This document shows, piece after piece, positions 26,324 through 35,011 of a stretch of 64,000 bases of DNA. A program made the translations under genes and the position numbers. The stretch covers positions 744,001 through 808,000 of the forward strand of contig JAJDDN010000008.1 in NCBI GenBank assembly GCA_029260295.1. Reading direction: 5' to 3'. Source of the DNA: Phycisphaerales bacterium (GTDB taxonomy: Bacteria > Planctomycetota > Phycisphaerae > Phycisphaerales > UBA1924). Within the stretch, counting starts at the first letter, position 1; each line of letters begins with the position of its first letter. The notes beneath the pieces were generated by a model. It did no database searches, was not told where the DNA came from, and was given only the letters and a program-made list of their open reading frames with translations.

Positions 26324-26686
26324 ATGGGTTTACGCGAAACACTCAATGAAAAACCAATCGTCGGCAGAACGATCGCATTCGTCGCCATAGTCGGTGCCTT
26401 ATTTTTCGGCTTCCGAACCCAAATGAGCTCCCCGCCCGATAGCGTTGAGCGTCGATCCCAAACGGTGACCATCCGTGACACCGAGACCGGGGACGAATGG
26501 ACCATGAACCGCGGACAGTTTGAGCGTTTGCTGCTGCTCCAAAGCGGGACGATTGACCCCGGTGCAGGCATCCCCAGCAAGTTCTCCGATGGCAGACTCA
26601 CGGGTGTACTCATTGACACAAATGACTGGACCGAGACTGTCAATCGCATCAACGCGATGAAAAAACAAGTCGGTGAGGGCGGTTAA
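26324..26686 (+). CDS. Small hypothetical protein with one membrane helix
   Basis: 120 residues. G-G-A-G lies 10 bp upstream. One helix at about residues 16-30 (I-A-F-V-A-I-V-G-A-L-F-F-G), the remainder hydrophilic and likely periplasmic. Family not recognised. It begins 20 bp after the pseudopilin stop and is probably in the same operon (GH94, pseudopilin, this gene), so a role with the pseudopilin at the inner membrane is possible. Confidence 0.65.
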   Translation: MGLRETLNEKPIVGRTIAFVAIVGALFFGFRTQMSSPPDSVERRSQTVTIRDTETGDEWTMNRGQFERLLLLQSGTIDPGAGIPSKFSDGRLTGVLIDTNDWTETVNRINAMKKQVGEGG

Positions 26687-26727
26687 TTCCGCTTTATTCT
26701 TGCACAGCTACCAAAGATACCTATAGG

Positions 26728-26752
26728 CCCAGTTCGGAAATGGGGTTTTTTG
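26728..26752 (+). terminator. Weak terminator-like hairpin after the GH94 operon
   Basis: CCCA, nine bases, TGGG, then six T residues; the stem is only 4-5 bp. It stands between the + strand operon and the 3' end of the minus-strand symporter. Confidence 0.35.
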
Positions 26753-26815
26753 TATCGGTGGATGACCGTATTCCGGACAACCCGCGTTTGGTGAAAGCCC
26801 AGCTCGGCGGTTGCC

Positions 26816-28240
26816 TCAGTTTGAAGACTCAATCTCTCTTCGCTTATCCAACGCGTTCTTGATTTCGTAGGCACGCGCTTCGGTCAGCGGGTAATACCTC
26901 ACAAGAATCAGCGATAAAATACAGAGGCCGATCGGCAGCCCGATCTCGAAAACCCGGAGCAGCAACAGTGTGCGATCGGATTGGAGATCAATCGACTGAT
27001 CAAACCCGGTCATCTCGATGATGATGCCCGCGATCAGGTACGCGAAGGCCATCCCCATCTTCATGAACCACCAGAACACCGAGTAGTACGAGCCCTCACT
27101 GCGGGTCCCGGTCTTGAGTTCGTCCTCGTCGCATACATCGGCCACCATGGCGCTTGCAAGCGTAAAGAACATTAGCATCCCGGCGGCAAGCAAAACCGTA
27201 GGGATCATGGTGAGGTAGGGGTACGATGGGTTGTAGCACACAATTTTGAGTACCTGCGCCCCCGCCATCAGGAGGATCGCGGTTGTCATGGTCTTGCTTT
27301 TGCCGATCCGCCTGCTCATAAACATCAGCGGGAACACGGCCGCGACCGAGGTAACCGCCCACGCCGTGCCGTTGTAGCCGAGCAGAGTCGACGCGGTGTC
27401 GTTGTCCCCCCCATAGAGGTAGTAGATCGCGATGTAGTTGGCGATCCCGTTGACCAGATTGAACCCCATCACCGTTGAGAACACAATCCCCACCAAAATC
27501 AGGAATGTCCGGTTGGACCCCGTCCGCCGCAGGCTCACAAGCAGCGGCTCGCGATCCTGGCTGTTGACCTGCTTGATATGGCGTTCCTTGCACAAAAACG
27601 CGCACGCAAAGGCGGGAACCAGGACCATCGCCGCCGCGACATACGAAACTCGGCGCATCCCGTCAACCTCGTCGCCGCTGCCTTTGAATATGTCCCAGTG
27701 CGACATCGCATAAAACCAAGGCGTGATGATCGCACCAACATTCCCGATCAAACTTTTAGCGCTAAAGAGCCGAGTCCGCTCGTGATAATCATCGGTCATC
27801 TCCATCCCGAGTGCCCCGTGCGGGATCTCGAACATCGTGACGGCGGTATAAAACACCAGCGACATGCTCAGAAAATACCAGAACTGCGCCGGCCCGGTCC
27901 AGTCGCGCGGTACCGACCACATCGCGACAAACGAGACGGAAACCGCGAGCCCGCCGAAGAAGATGTACGGCCGCCGCCTGCCCCACCGCCCGCGGGTGTT
28001 GTCGGAGATGTGCCCCATGATGGGGTCCGTGATCGCGTCCCAGAATCTGGGCACCATCTGCGCTACACCTACCAGGATCGCGCTGATCCCGAGCCCCACA
28101 TTGAGGATCAGCCCGGAGAGCTGACCGACGGAGTTGAACAATGCGATGGGCACAAATCCACCCATGCCATAGGCGATCAGCTGCACCCACGGGATTCGAT
28201 CTCGTGCGGCGGTCTTGTGATGCTCGGATCCCTGAGCCAT
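26816..28240 (-). CDS. GPH-family (MelB-like) sugar:cation symporter
   Basis: 474 residues with about twelve membrane helices. The sequence W-D-A-I-T-D-P-I-M-G-H-I-S-D-N-T-R-G-R-W-G after helix 2 is the classic cytoplasmic loop signature of glycoside-pentoside-hexuronide symporters, with the D-A-x-x-D-P cation-site residues. G-G-A-G precedes the ATG by 5 bp. It would import the oligosaccharides made by the GH144-like enzyme for GH94 or GH1 cleavage. It lies between these genes on the minus strand, downstream of a strong terminator that separates it from the gene at 28375. No operator of the locus type was found directly before it. Confidence 0.92.
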   Translation of the reverse strand: MAQGSEHHKTAARDRIPWVQLIAYGMGGFVPIALFNSVGQLSGLILNVGLGISAILVGVAQMVPRFWDAITDPIMGHISDNTRGRWGRRRPYIFFGGLAVSVSFVAMWSVPRDWTGPAQFWYFLSMSLVFYTAVTMFEIPHGALGMEMTDDYHERTRLFSAKSLIGNVGAIITPWFYAMSHWDIFKGSGDEVDGMRRVSYVAAAMVLVPAFACAFLCKERHIKQVNSQDREPLLVSLRRTGSNRTFLILVGIVFSTVMGFNLVNGIANYIAIYYLYGGDNDTASTLLGYNGTAWAVTSVAAVFPLMFMSRRIGKSKTMTTAILLMAGAQVLKIVCYNPSYPYLTMIPTVLLAAGMLMFFTLASAMVADVCDEDELKTGTRSEGSYYSVFWWFMKMGMAFAYLIAGIIIEMTGFDQSIDLQSDRTLLLLRVFEIGLPIGLCILSLILVRYYPLTEARAYEIKNALDKRREIESSN

Positions 28241-28297
28241 GGTGTCTCCAGACTACTCCCATCGGGATAGGCCTGCTCTGCTGGTGTATCTTTTGGT

Positions 28298-28337
28298 AGA
28301 AAGAAATGAAAAGGCCCCGCGCTCAGCGCGGGGCCTT
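28298..28337 (-). terminator. Strong terminator between the dockerin-like protein gene and the symporter gene
   Basis: AAGGCCCCGCGC and GCGCGGGGCCTT form a perfect 12-bp stem with a 3-base loop (28311-28337). On the minus strand it is followed by TTCATTTCTTTC, the T-rich tail of an intrinsic terminator for the gene ending at 28375. Confidence 0.85.
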
Positions 28338-28374
28338 GAAAGTACTCAGTATGAAACCTCAATCCGAGGACGGA

Positions 28375-29229
28375 TCATGGGCAACCTTCGCTAAACGCGG
28401 CCAGGTAAGTAGCTATATCGAAGAAATCAAAGCTCCCGTCGTTGTTCATATCCGATAGCGGATCTTGATTGCTGAACAGGGTCAGGAATGAGGCGATATC
28501 AAAGAAATCCAGCACGCCGTCGTCGGTAAAGTCCGCGGGGCATCCGCCGCCAAAGTCTTGAACAATGCAGAGGTCATCGATGTAAACAGTTCCCGTTGGG
28601 GAAGTGCCCGCTCCAAACTCCCCTCCGAAGAACCGGAAGGGAAGGACAGTCACACTCGTTGGGTCCGGCGGGAAGTCTCCCACAGCCTGGACCATCTCAT
28701 CGGTGACCGTAAACGAGAACGGCATCCACGCTCCGCTGGTCGAATCCGAAGGGAACGAGAACTCGAAGGCCCCCCAGATCGAGAAGTTCGGTGGCTCGCG
28801 GCGGAACTCGAGTTTCATCCCGACCACCGTATCTTGGAGCACCTCACCACTAGGAACAAGGTAAAACCCCGAGACTGTTACATCGCCCCCGAGATATAAA
28901 TAGTCGGGATCAAACAAATCACTCCCGTCTGGGCGAAAGAGGTTGGTCGTCCATCCTTGGAACCGTTCACCCTCATTGCCCGCAGGGCGAAGCCGAATCG
29001 AGTTGTTGCCGCTGCGCACAAATGCACCCGGATCATTGATATCAACATAATCACTCGGATCGACATTGAACCCGTTCCAACCGATCGGGAGAGACGGGAA
29101 CGCGGGGTTTGGATCCTCGAATCCGGCGTTCGAGAGCAGGTTTGCATCGTCATTGGCGATCGCATGTGGGCTGAGCGTGACCATCGCAAAAATCGTTGGC
29201 ACCAACACGCTCTGAAATCTGTTCAACAT
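28375..29229 (-). CDS. Secreted protein with jelly-roll-like domain and paired dockerin-like repeats
   Basis: 284 residues. Signal peptide to about residue 25 (cleavage near A-I-A-N-D). Residues ~30-220 start with N-L-L-S-N-A-G-F-E-D-P, the usual opening of CBM4/CBM6-like or discoidin-like beta-sandwich domains that bind carbohydrate, and end with Y-I-D-D-L-C-I-V. The C-terminus carries two EF-hand-like loops (D-F-T-D-D-G-V-L-D-F-F-D-I and D-M-N-N-D-G-S-F-D-F-F-D-I) framed by C-P-A-D and G-C-P. G-G-A-G-A lies 6 bp before the ATG. A LacI-type operator at 29271 lies 42 bp upstream, so it should be co-regulated with the glucan enzymes and probably binds the polysaccharide outside the cell. Confidence 0.82.
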   Translation of the reverse strand: MLNRFQSVLVPTIFAMVTLSPHAIANDDANLLSNAGFEDPNPAFPSLPIGWNGFNVDPSDYVDINDPGAFVRSGNNSIRLRPAGNEGERFQGWTTNLFRPDGSDLFDPDYLYLGGDVTVSGFYLVPSGEVLQDTVVGMKLEFRREPPNFSIWGAFEFSFPSDSTSGAWMPFSFTVTDEMVQAVGDFPPDPTSVTVLPFRFFGGEFGAGTSPTGTVYIDDLCIVQDFGGGCPADFTDDGVLDFFDIASFLTLFSNQDPLSDMNNDGSFDFFDIATYLAAFSEGCP

Positions 29230-29270
29230 CTCGGTTCTCCGTTGTGGTATTCGTTCGAATCTGTTTCTAA

Positions 29271-29284
29271 TGTAAAGGTTTTCA
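29271..29284. promoter_or_regulatory. LacI-family operator upstream of the secreted binding-protein gene
   Basis: TGTAAAGGTTTTCA differs from TGWAANCGNTNWCA at one position and matches the site at 20393 in 12 of 14 bases (as reverse complement). It lies between the GH1 gene end (29349) and the gene starting at 29229. Confidence 0.65.
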
Positions 29285-29348
29285 CTGCCAAATCAAGCGG
29301 TAAATCCGCATTTTCGCTATTTTTATATCGCCCGGTCACTATACCCGA

Positions 29349-30716
29349 CTATTCTGCGAACAAAAACTGCTCGCCATTGGCCTCGATCACTCGGCGGTAC
29401 CATTCAAACGATTCCTTGGGGGTTCGCTTGAGTGTTTGGTAGTCGATGTAGACCAAACCAAACCGCTGCGAATACCCCTGAGCCCACTCAAAGTTGTCCA
29501 TGATCGACCACAGGAAGTACCCCCGGATGTCCACCCCATCATCGCACGCCCTCTTGAGTTCACTGAGATATTTGGTCAGATAGTCGATCCGCCCAGGATC
29601 GTGAATCTTCCCATCGGCGTGCACCCAATCCATCGAGGCAAGGCCGTTCTCGGTGATCACGATTGGGAGCCCGTATCGCTCTTGGAGGAACTTTGGGCCG
29701 AAGTAGAGCGATCGTGGATTGATCGTCCATTTGAACATGGTCATCGGATACCCAGTCTCGCTCGGCACCGTTTCAGGCTGTCCATCCTCACCCGCCCGGA
29801 CGATTCCGGCGGTGTAGATGTTGACGCCGCACATATCGAGCGGTTGATTGATCAGTTCCATGTCCTCTGGTGTGTAGTGCGGGACATCATCACCGAAGAG
29901 CTCGAGCCCTTGCTCGGGGTAGTGTCCCAGGAAAACCGGATCGCAGTACCACGCGTAGTTAAACGCCCAGTCCTGCTCGTTGATCAGAAAGGTCGCTTCC
30001 CGAGCGGCATTGAGATCCTCGGGAGAATCCGACTCCGGCGTATGGAGGCCGCCAACAGGCGCAAAACCGATGACCGCAGTGCTCTTGGCATGCTGACGAA
30101 TGACCTTGACCGCCCGCCCGTGGGCCAGAAGCGCGTGGTGGGTTGCGAGCAGGACTTCCTTTCGGCTGAGTTGAAGACCGGGCGCATCTTTGCCATCTTT
30201 GTAACCATGCCCGAGAAATATCTGAGGCTCATTGAGCGTGAACCAGTGCGTGACACGATCTGAATACCGCTCGACAACAGCGCGCGTGTACTCCTCAAAC
30301 CACTCTGGGCATCGTGGATCAAGCCAGCCGCCCATTTTATGGAGCGCCAGCGGAAGATCCCAGTGATAGAGCGTGATCCATGGCTCAATCCCGCGGGCAA
30401 GCAACGCATCGATGAGCCGATCGTAATACGCAAAGCCTTGCTCGTTGGGCGTGCCGATCCCGTCCGGGAAGAGTCTGGACCATGAGATCGAGAAGCGGTA
30501 TCCATTGGTACCGAGCTGGCTCATCAACCCGACATCTTCATCAATCCGGTCGTAGGCCCCGCAAGCAATTTCCCCGGTGTGCCCATCAAACACTTTCCCG
30601 GGTGTATCGCAAAACTCATCCCAGATACTCGGCCCGCGTCCATGACTCTTGGCCGCACCCTCAATCTGGTATGCCGCCGATGCAACACCCCAAATAAATG
30701 AACTCGAAAATGACAT
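29349..30716 (-). CDS. GH1 beta-glucosidase
   Basis: 455 residues, full length for family GH1. N-terminal F-I-W-G-V-A-S-A-A-Y-Q-I-E-G is the family signature. The acid/base glutamate is E163 in T-L-N-E-P, and the nucleophile is E356 in I-V-I-T-E-N-G. Sugar-binding residues in Y-H-W-D-L-P and W-S-I-M-D-N-F-E-W are intact. There is no signal peptide, so it acts in the cytoplasm, hydrolysing beta-linked disaccharides or glucosides to glucose. It ends the glucan locus on the minus strand, upstream of the binding-protein gene. It borders the duplicated dCMP deaminase copy 2 at its 5' side. Confidence 0.95.
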   Translation of the reverse strand: MSFSSSFIWGVASAAYQIEGAAKSHGRGPSIWDEFCDTPGKVFDGHTGEIACGAYDRIDEDVGLMSQLGTNGYRFSISWSRLFPDGIGTPNEQGFAYYDRLIDALLARGIEPWITLYHWDLPLALHKMGGWLDPRCPEWFEEYTRAVVERYSDRVTHWFTLNEPQIFLGHGYKDGKDAPGLQLSRKEVLLATHHALLAHGRAVKVIRQHAKSTAVIGFAPVGGLHTPESDSPEDLNAAREATFLINEQDWAFNYAWYCDPVFLGHYPEQGLELFGDDVPHYTPEDMELINQPLDMCGVNIYTAGIVRAGEDGQPETVPSETGYPMTMFKWTINPRSLYFGPKFLQERYGLPIVITENGLASMDWVHADGKIHDPGRIDYLTKYLSELKRACDDGVDIRGYFLWSIMDNFEWAQGYSQRFGLVYIDYQTLKRTPKESFEWYRRVIEANGEQFLFAE

Positions 30717-30771
30717 TCGTGTATCCCTTCAACATTGTGACCTGCCCCAATTAAATGTGCCACTCTATATG

Positions 30772-31290
30772 TTAGGGCAGAGGTGGTTGTTCGTTAAATC
30801 CATTTCTACCCAAATGCTGAATACCGTTAATGCCGTATACAGCCCACTCGATCTCCAATGCTCTGGCCATTTTCTGACAGGCATCCATCTCTCTTTCCTC
30901 AAGACATGCAGACTGACGATCCCCTTGGACAATTCGATGAACTCCTACCTGGAGCAATCGCCTGAAGCATGCCACACAGGGGGTTCCTGTCACATATGCA
31001 GTAGCGCCTCGAAGATCACATCGTGCAAAGGCCACGGCATTATCCTCAGCATGGATGAACCAATCATATTTTTCTGGTCGAGTAAACTGAATCAAATCAT
31101 GAGGGAGTCCAGACAACGGCCCGTTGTAGCCTGTGCTGAGTACACGACGCCCAGAGTCAACGAGCACGCATCCGTGCTTGGTATTTGGATCAGGTGACCT
31201 TCTGCTGACTTGCTCAGCGAGGTCAAGGAAGTATTGGTCCCAGTTTGGACGCTCATCCGAGGTTGGTTGATTAGCGAATGATTTGGTCAT
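30772..31290 (-). CDS. Deoxycytidylate (dCMP) deaminase-like protein, copy 2
   Basis: 172 residues. All catalytic motifs are intact: H-A-E-D-N-A-V-A and T-P-C-V-A-C-F. Sequence runs parallel to copy 1 at 11953 for about 140 residues with few changes (for example V-D-S-G-R-R against V-D-T-G-R-R, P-H-D-L-I against P-H-D-L-V) and diverges near the end (W-A-V-Y-G-I-N-G-I-Q against W-I-V-F-N-C-D-G-I-Q). That both copies keep the active site while neighbouring duplicated genes decayed argues that both are, or were until recently, under selection. It lies downstream of the ankyrin gene on the same strand, 132 bp apart. Confidence 0.87.
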   Translation of the reverse strand: MTKSFANQPTSDERPNWDQYFLDLAEQVSRRSPDPNTKHGCVLVDSGRRVLSTGYNGPLSGLPHDLIQFTRPEKYDWFIHAEDNAVAFARCDLRGATAYVTGTPCVACFRRLLQVGVHRIVQGDRQSACLEEREMDACQKMARALEIEWAVYGINGIQHLGRNGFNEQPPLP

Positions 31291-31422
31291 GGTAACTCAG
31301 TGGGTTCTCTTTAGGATGATTTTTCTTTGAAAGTCTAGGATCGCCCTCCGGCCAAAAGAATAACTTCTGGTAATGAACGGAACTCCGGGGGGAGGTCAGG
31401 GCATTGGCATAAATTTCACTTC

Positions 31423-32562
31423 CTACCCACGCAACGCATCGACAATGTTCCAATACTCATCCGAATGCTTTAAATGCGTATTCTTTTTTAAATATCGCAA
31501 CGCGGTCTTTCCACTTTTATCTTTGATTTTCGTACTACATCCGGCTGCAAGCAACGCCTTGAGTACCTCTGCATTGGAGTTTGTTTTGACGGCTTTCATC
31601 AACGCCGTTCGGCCGTACTCATCGCACGCGTTCACATCGGCCCCTTCCTGGATCAATGCTGTGACAAGTTCTGCATTTGTGTTGTGATCGGCGGCACACA
31701 TCAACGCTGTCCAACCCTCCGCGTCGTAGTGGTTCACATCGGCCCCAGCGTAAATCAAGGCTTTGGTGATTTCTGTATTCATGTTGGAGTAAGCAGCGAT
31801 CATTAATGCCGTCCAGCCTTCCACCGTGCGTGCGTCTACATCGGCCCCAGCGTGAACCAACGCCGTGATGTCCTCTGCATTTGTTTCGTTGTATGCCGCA
31901 GCAAACATCAACACGGTCTCATCTTCCAAATCGCGTTCGTTCACATCGGCCCCTTCCTGAACCAATACCGAGATGACATCAACATTTGGGTTGTTTAGGA
32001 GGGCACATATCAACAGCGGCTCGCCGTCCATGTCATATGTGTTCACATTAGCCCCTGCGTGAACCAATATCGTGATGACCTCTGCATTCGGATTGGACTG
32101 GGCGGCCGCCATCAGAGCTGTGTTGCCATATAAATCGTTCGCTTTGACATCGGCACCCGCTTGTATCAATGCTGTAACCACCTCTGAGTTTGGATTAGAC
32201 CAAGCAGCCGACATCAACGCTGTTGCACAGAACTTGTCTTCTGCATTCACATCGGCTCCCGCTTGAATCAGCACCATGATCACCTCAGAATTCCGGTTGG
32301 AACTGGAGGCCGCCATTAATACAGTCGCGCCAGTTGCAGCGCGTGCATTCACATCGGCACCCGCTTGGAGTAAATAATGGACTTGCTTTAGATCCCCATC
32401 ATACGAAGCCCTAAACAGCTTGAAATCCTGGGCCCTATCGATTGCATGCGATGGTTGACGGGCACCATTCGCCATATCGATTGGATCAGTAACCCGTAAA
32501 AACTCGATGCTTTTAAGAAGGGCCACGCCTCTAACAACTGTAACAACTTGTTGATTCGCCAT
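31423..32562 (-). CDS. Ankyrin-repeat protein
   Basis: 379 residues. After ~50 N-terminal residues there are about ten ankyrin repeats with a regular 34-residue period, each with G-A-D-V-N-A followed by G-x-T-A-L-M-x-A-A and N-x-E-V-I/V-x-x-L-I. The insertion of an extra residue in each N-P-N-A-E segment gives these repeats a uniform look, suggesting recent internal duplication. No signal peptide or membrane segment. It would be a protein-binding scaffold. The last ~65 codons are duplicated, with decay, at 12576. Upstream the kinase tail remnant and downstream the dCMP deaminase are also duplicated, so the three genes travelled together. Confidence 0.9.
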   Translation of the reverse strand: MANQQVVTVVRGVALLKSIEFLRVTDPIDMANGARQPSHAIDRAQDFKLFRASYDGDLKQVHYLLQAGADVNARAATGATVLMAASSSNRNSEVIMVLIQAGADVNAEDKFCATALMSAAWSNPNSEVVTALIQAGADVKANDLYGNTALMAAAQSNPNAEVITILVHAGANVNTYDMDGEPLLICALLNNPNVDVISVLVQEGADVNERDLEDETVLMFAAAYNETNAEDITALVHAGADVDARTVEGWTALMIAAYSNMNTEITKALIYAGADVNHYDAEGWTALMCAADHNTNAELVTALIQEGADVNACDEYGRTALMKAVKTNSNAEVLKALLAAGCSTKIKDKSGKTALRYLKKNTHLKHSDEYWNIVDALRG

Positions 32563-32903
32563 GATGTGAGTAGCTCTTTGTAAAAAATTTGAGAGATTTA
32601 GAAGTGAAATAAAGAGGATTGTTCAGCATAACTGGGCCAAAGTACCAGCAGTCATTCTCACATGTGCGCCATATGCCCACGGCCAAAACTCACGCTGATA
32701 TCGTGTGCCATTACCAAACTCCTTTTTGGTTTACTAGATTGAAAATGCCTTTCGAACTTGCCCAGAGTACCAAGGGAGAATTCGTTGTCAAGAGCTATCT
32801 ATAACTTTGTCTGAAAATGAAAAAACTCTTGATTTCAACAGGCGCACAAATCTCTGCTTGCTCACGACTTGCTCATGCTTCAGGGGATACACCCAAAGAT
32901 CCA

Positions 32904-33097
32904 TTAAACCATCGGCTGAAACTGAATGTCTTGAAAGCTGCCGTTGTCCCCCATTTATCGCCTGTATCTTTACCCCACACATGAAATCCTACTGCACCAG
33001 CCTTAGCGAGACCAGGAACCTCGTGTAGCAGCTCTCCGTTGATGAGCGACCGTGCTTGCTCTTTACCCACTGACGGAACCACAGGCCCAGAACTCAA
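32904..33097 (-). pseudogene. Kinase-DUF1080 gene remnant (3' end only)
   Basis: Encodes N-G-E-L-L-H-E-V-P-G-L-A-K-A-G-A-V-G-F-H, matching the end of the kinase-DUF1080 gene at 13119. About 12 codons are missing between G-P-V-V-P-S and G-K-E, and one base is missing near the G-D-K-W-G region, which breaks the frame; the ancestral stop can still be read at 32904-32906 in the neighbouring frame (I-Q-F-Q-P-M-V). No kinase domain remains. Confidence 0.8.
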
Positions 33098-33804
33098 ATG
33101 TACACAGCAAGAACTAGAGGCTGCTATGTCAAATGCCAGCGAAGCGAGAAAGGTTGTCTACGAATTGTACCAAGATCTAGAACGCTTTAGCCTCGATGAT
33201 TACAAGCCATTTGTAGATATTGATGACAGCAAGCTTCGCATTGAGTCTTTCATTCGAGTGGCAATCGAAACAAATGGCAGAGAAGTAAGCCCATCAATAG
33301 ATGGGCGTTTTACATTTGAAGATGATCAGATTGAAAAACTCGTCGATTATACGCTTGATTGTGATTTTGCACAAGAAGAAGAGTCAGTCGAGTTACTCGG
33401 ATTAGATCATCCAATAGTGGAAAGACTCTTAGATGATTGTCGCCATATACCATCTGATGTTCTCGGTACCAGTGTTCGGTACCAGTGTAGTGTTAAAGGA
33501 TCAGCCTGATGGAGTCCTCACTTTATGGCTAATTCAATCCTTCGGAAAATCATCAAAGACATCGACACATATCGTACCAATCGCAGTAGATCCAGAAGGC
33601 AGACGCCTTCCAGCGATAGAAAAACTGTATCGATCATGTATAAATGCAACTCCAGCCGATGCTCAATCGAATCTCAAGGATCGACAGTCCATACTGATTA
33701 ATCACATAGTGCCAACGCTCCAAAGGGAAATTAGCCCTCGCGGAATTATAGAAAAAGATGGCGGGCTTTCTTCGAGGCTATTGGTTTGGTTGGTAATTCA
33801 GTAA
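33098..33804 (+). pseudogene. Helicase-associated C-terminal remnant, split by a 13-bp tandem duplication
   Basis: Two adjoining + strand frames read as one protein if a 13-bp repeat at 33464-33489 is collapsed: ...I-P-S-D-V-L-G-T-S joins V-V-L-K-D-Q-P-D-G-V-L-T-L-W-L. L-L-G-L-D-H-P-I-V-E-R-L-L and H-I-V-P-I-A-V-D-P-E-G-R-R resemble the region after the motor domains of large SNF2-type helicases (DrmD-like), from memory only. The motor domains are absent: homology starts abruptly at about 33098, where the segmental duplication ends. It is a doubly damaged fragment, possibly of a defence-system helicase. Confidence 0.5.
33464..33489 (+). repeat. 13-bp tandem duplication causing a frameshift
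   Basis: CGGTACCAGTGTT is followed directly by CGGTACCAGTGTA. Removing one unit restores a continuous reading frame through the helicase-like remnant, so this is the likely inactivating event. Confidence 0.8.
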
Positions 33805-33985
33805 TCTTCAACTTGTACCCCGAGCATAAATCGAATCACACTTGTGATCACGGTGGCCAAACAATTTACAAGATTCGACTCAGTTTGAATCCAATTTATT
33901 AGTCGGCTTATCCGAGAACTGATATATCTCTATTCAGGATAAAATCAAGCTCCATTTGCCCCCCTCCAAACTTCCTTCCCTTGAA

Positions 33986-34125
33986 CTAGCGGGTCAGATT
34001 ACTTGATTTAGCGGGTCAGACCTCTCGGTCTACCAAAAACAGAAAACGCCGCAAACCGCTTGGATTGCAGCGTTTATTGAAGTGGGCGTACTTTGACTCG
34101 AACCAACGACTTCTGTCATGTGACG
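33986..34125. repeat. 140-bp direct repeat with tRNA-Val 3' half, left copy
   Basis: Aligns without gaps to 45618-45757, differing at about 15 positions by hand count. It holds two GCGGGTCAGA units, a tRNA terminator hairpin and the 3' half of a tRNA-Val (minus strand). With the right copy it brackets the glycan-synthesis block, as left and right attachment sites would. Confidence 0.8.
34083..34125 (-). pseudogene. tRNA-Val 3'-half fragment
   Basis: Reads anticodon loop to acceptor 3' strand (TACGCCC plus A) of the tRNA at 45715. The T-stem has two mismatches and there is no 5' half, so it cannot be a working tRNA. Confidence 0.8.
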
Positions 34126-35011
34126 ACCTGTTCATACTTCAACACAAGCATTTGACGGCTGTTATTGAGGATTCGGAGGGACTGTGATGGACACATTTGG
34201 ACTCAAAGCGGATCAGCAAACGGGTCAGGTTGATTTGAGACTTCGATGCCAGATACACATTGATTCCTGGATTCTGAATGAGGCCAATTAGCGAACGGAT
34301 TTATATAAAGAATGGACTGGGTTTTATCGCCGTGGCCCGGCTCGAGGAGTTCTTGGCATCCTGCTGGTGGCAAGTCTTACAGCGATCCTCTTGAGTCAAG
34401 GAGTACAGATCAACACTGGAATCATTGATCGCAAAGCAGTATTAGAACAGCTTGCTAGCTCGATGGACCGGACCGCCAAACTAGCGGATGCCAATAGCTA
34501 TTCGTAACAAGAGATACACGAGAGCATCTTGGATATGCGACTGCGTAGAAAACCTATTGACCCTACGATGTATTGGGCTACAAGGCTGACTGGAAGGATT
34601 GAACTTGCGCGATGCTGGTGTCCGCAAAAGGGGCCGAGATGGTGCGGAACGAGATGACGAAGCGAAGCAATTATTCGCGTGAGAGCCAAGTAAGTGTGGC
34701 GTATTGATGGTGGTTGCTGGCCCCTGTTGAACAAGGCACCAGGGGTAATAATGAATGATGTTGCCAGTACAAATGATCCGCTGATGAGCTGTAGTTGAGG
34801 CAGAAATTGATGGGCTCTAGAGCTTGAAATGGCGATTGAATGCTATTTGGACATTAAGCCCAGTTGAGTACACATTTGGCTCGGTTGAAAGGGGTGTTTC
34901 ACATTGAAATTGTGTGGATGCTGAATGATCAAACTCTATATCTCAAATTGGCATATTTGATAGCGAGATTCAACTCGAAATGCTCCCCCGCTACTTCCGA
35001 GTATTTGAATC
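34126..35011. other. Decayed stretch without a supported gene
   Basis: No complete gene. It contains a second copy of the GACACA..TTGGACTC repeat (34190-34240) and a related fragment near 34870. On the + strand at about 34335-34505 a hydrophobic segment (G-V-L-G-I-L-L-V-A-S-L-T-A-I-L-L) can be read without a start codon, suggesting a ruined membrane-protein gene. Confidence 0.5.

Larger units (their letters stand above)
30772..33097. repeat. Segmental duplication, copy 2 (dCMP deaminase, intact ankyrin gene, kinase-tail remnant)
   Basis: Homologous to 11953-13330 in the same gene order and orientation, including non-coding DNA (for example GTGCCATTACCAAACT at 32705 and 12927). Here the ankyrin gene is complete and the kinase gene is reduced to its last ~190 bp. 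It ends near 33097, where sequence switches abruptly to a helicase-like remnant. Confidence 0.85.

Noticed and set aside
15238..29229. Cellulosome dockerins
   Set aside because: The paired D-F-F-D-I loops resemble dockerins, but no cohesin is present and such tails are widespread in planctomycete secreted proteins.
34083..34125. A second tRNA-Val gene
   Set aside because: Only the 3' half is present and its T-stem has mismatches, so it is a repeat fragment.
34498..34734. Minus-strand open frame of 78 codons in the decayed stretch
   Set aside because: No start signal and no family resemblance; neighbouring DNA is degraded.
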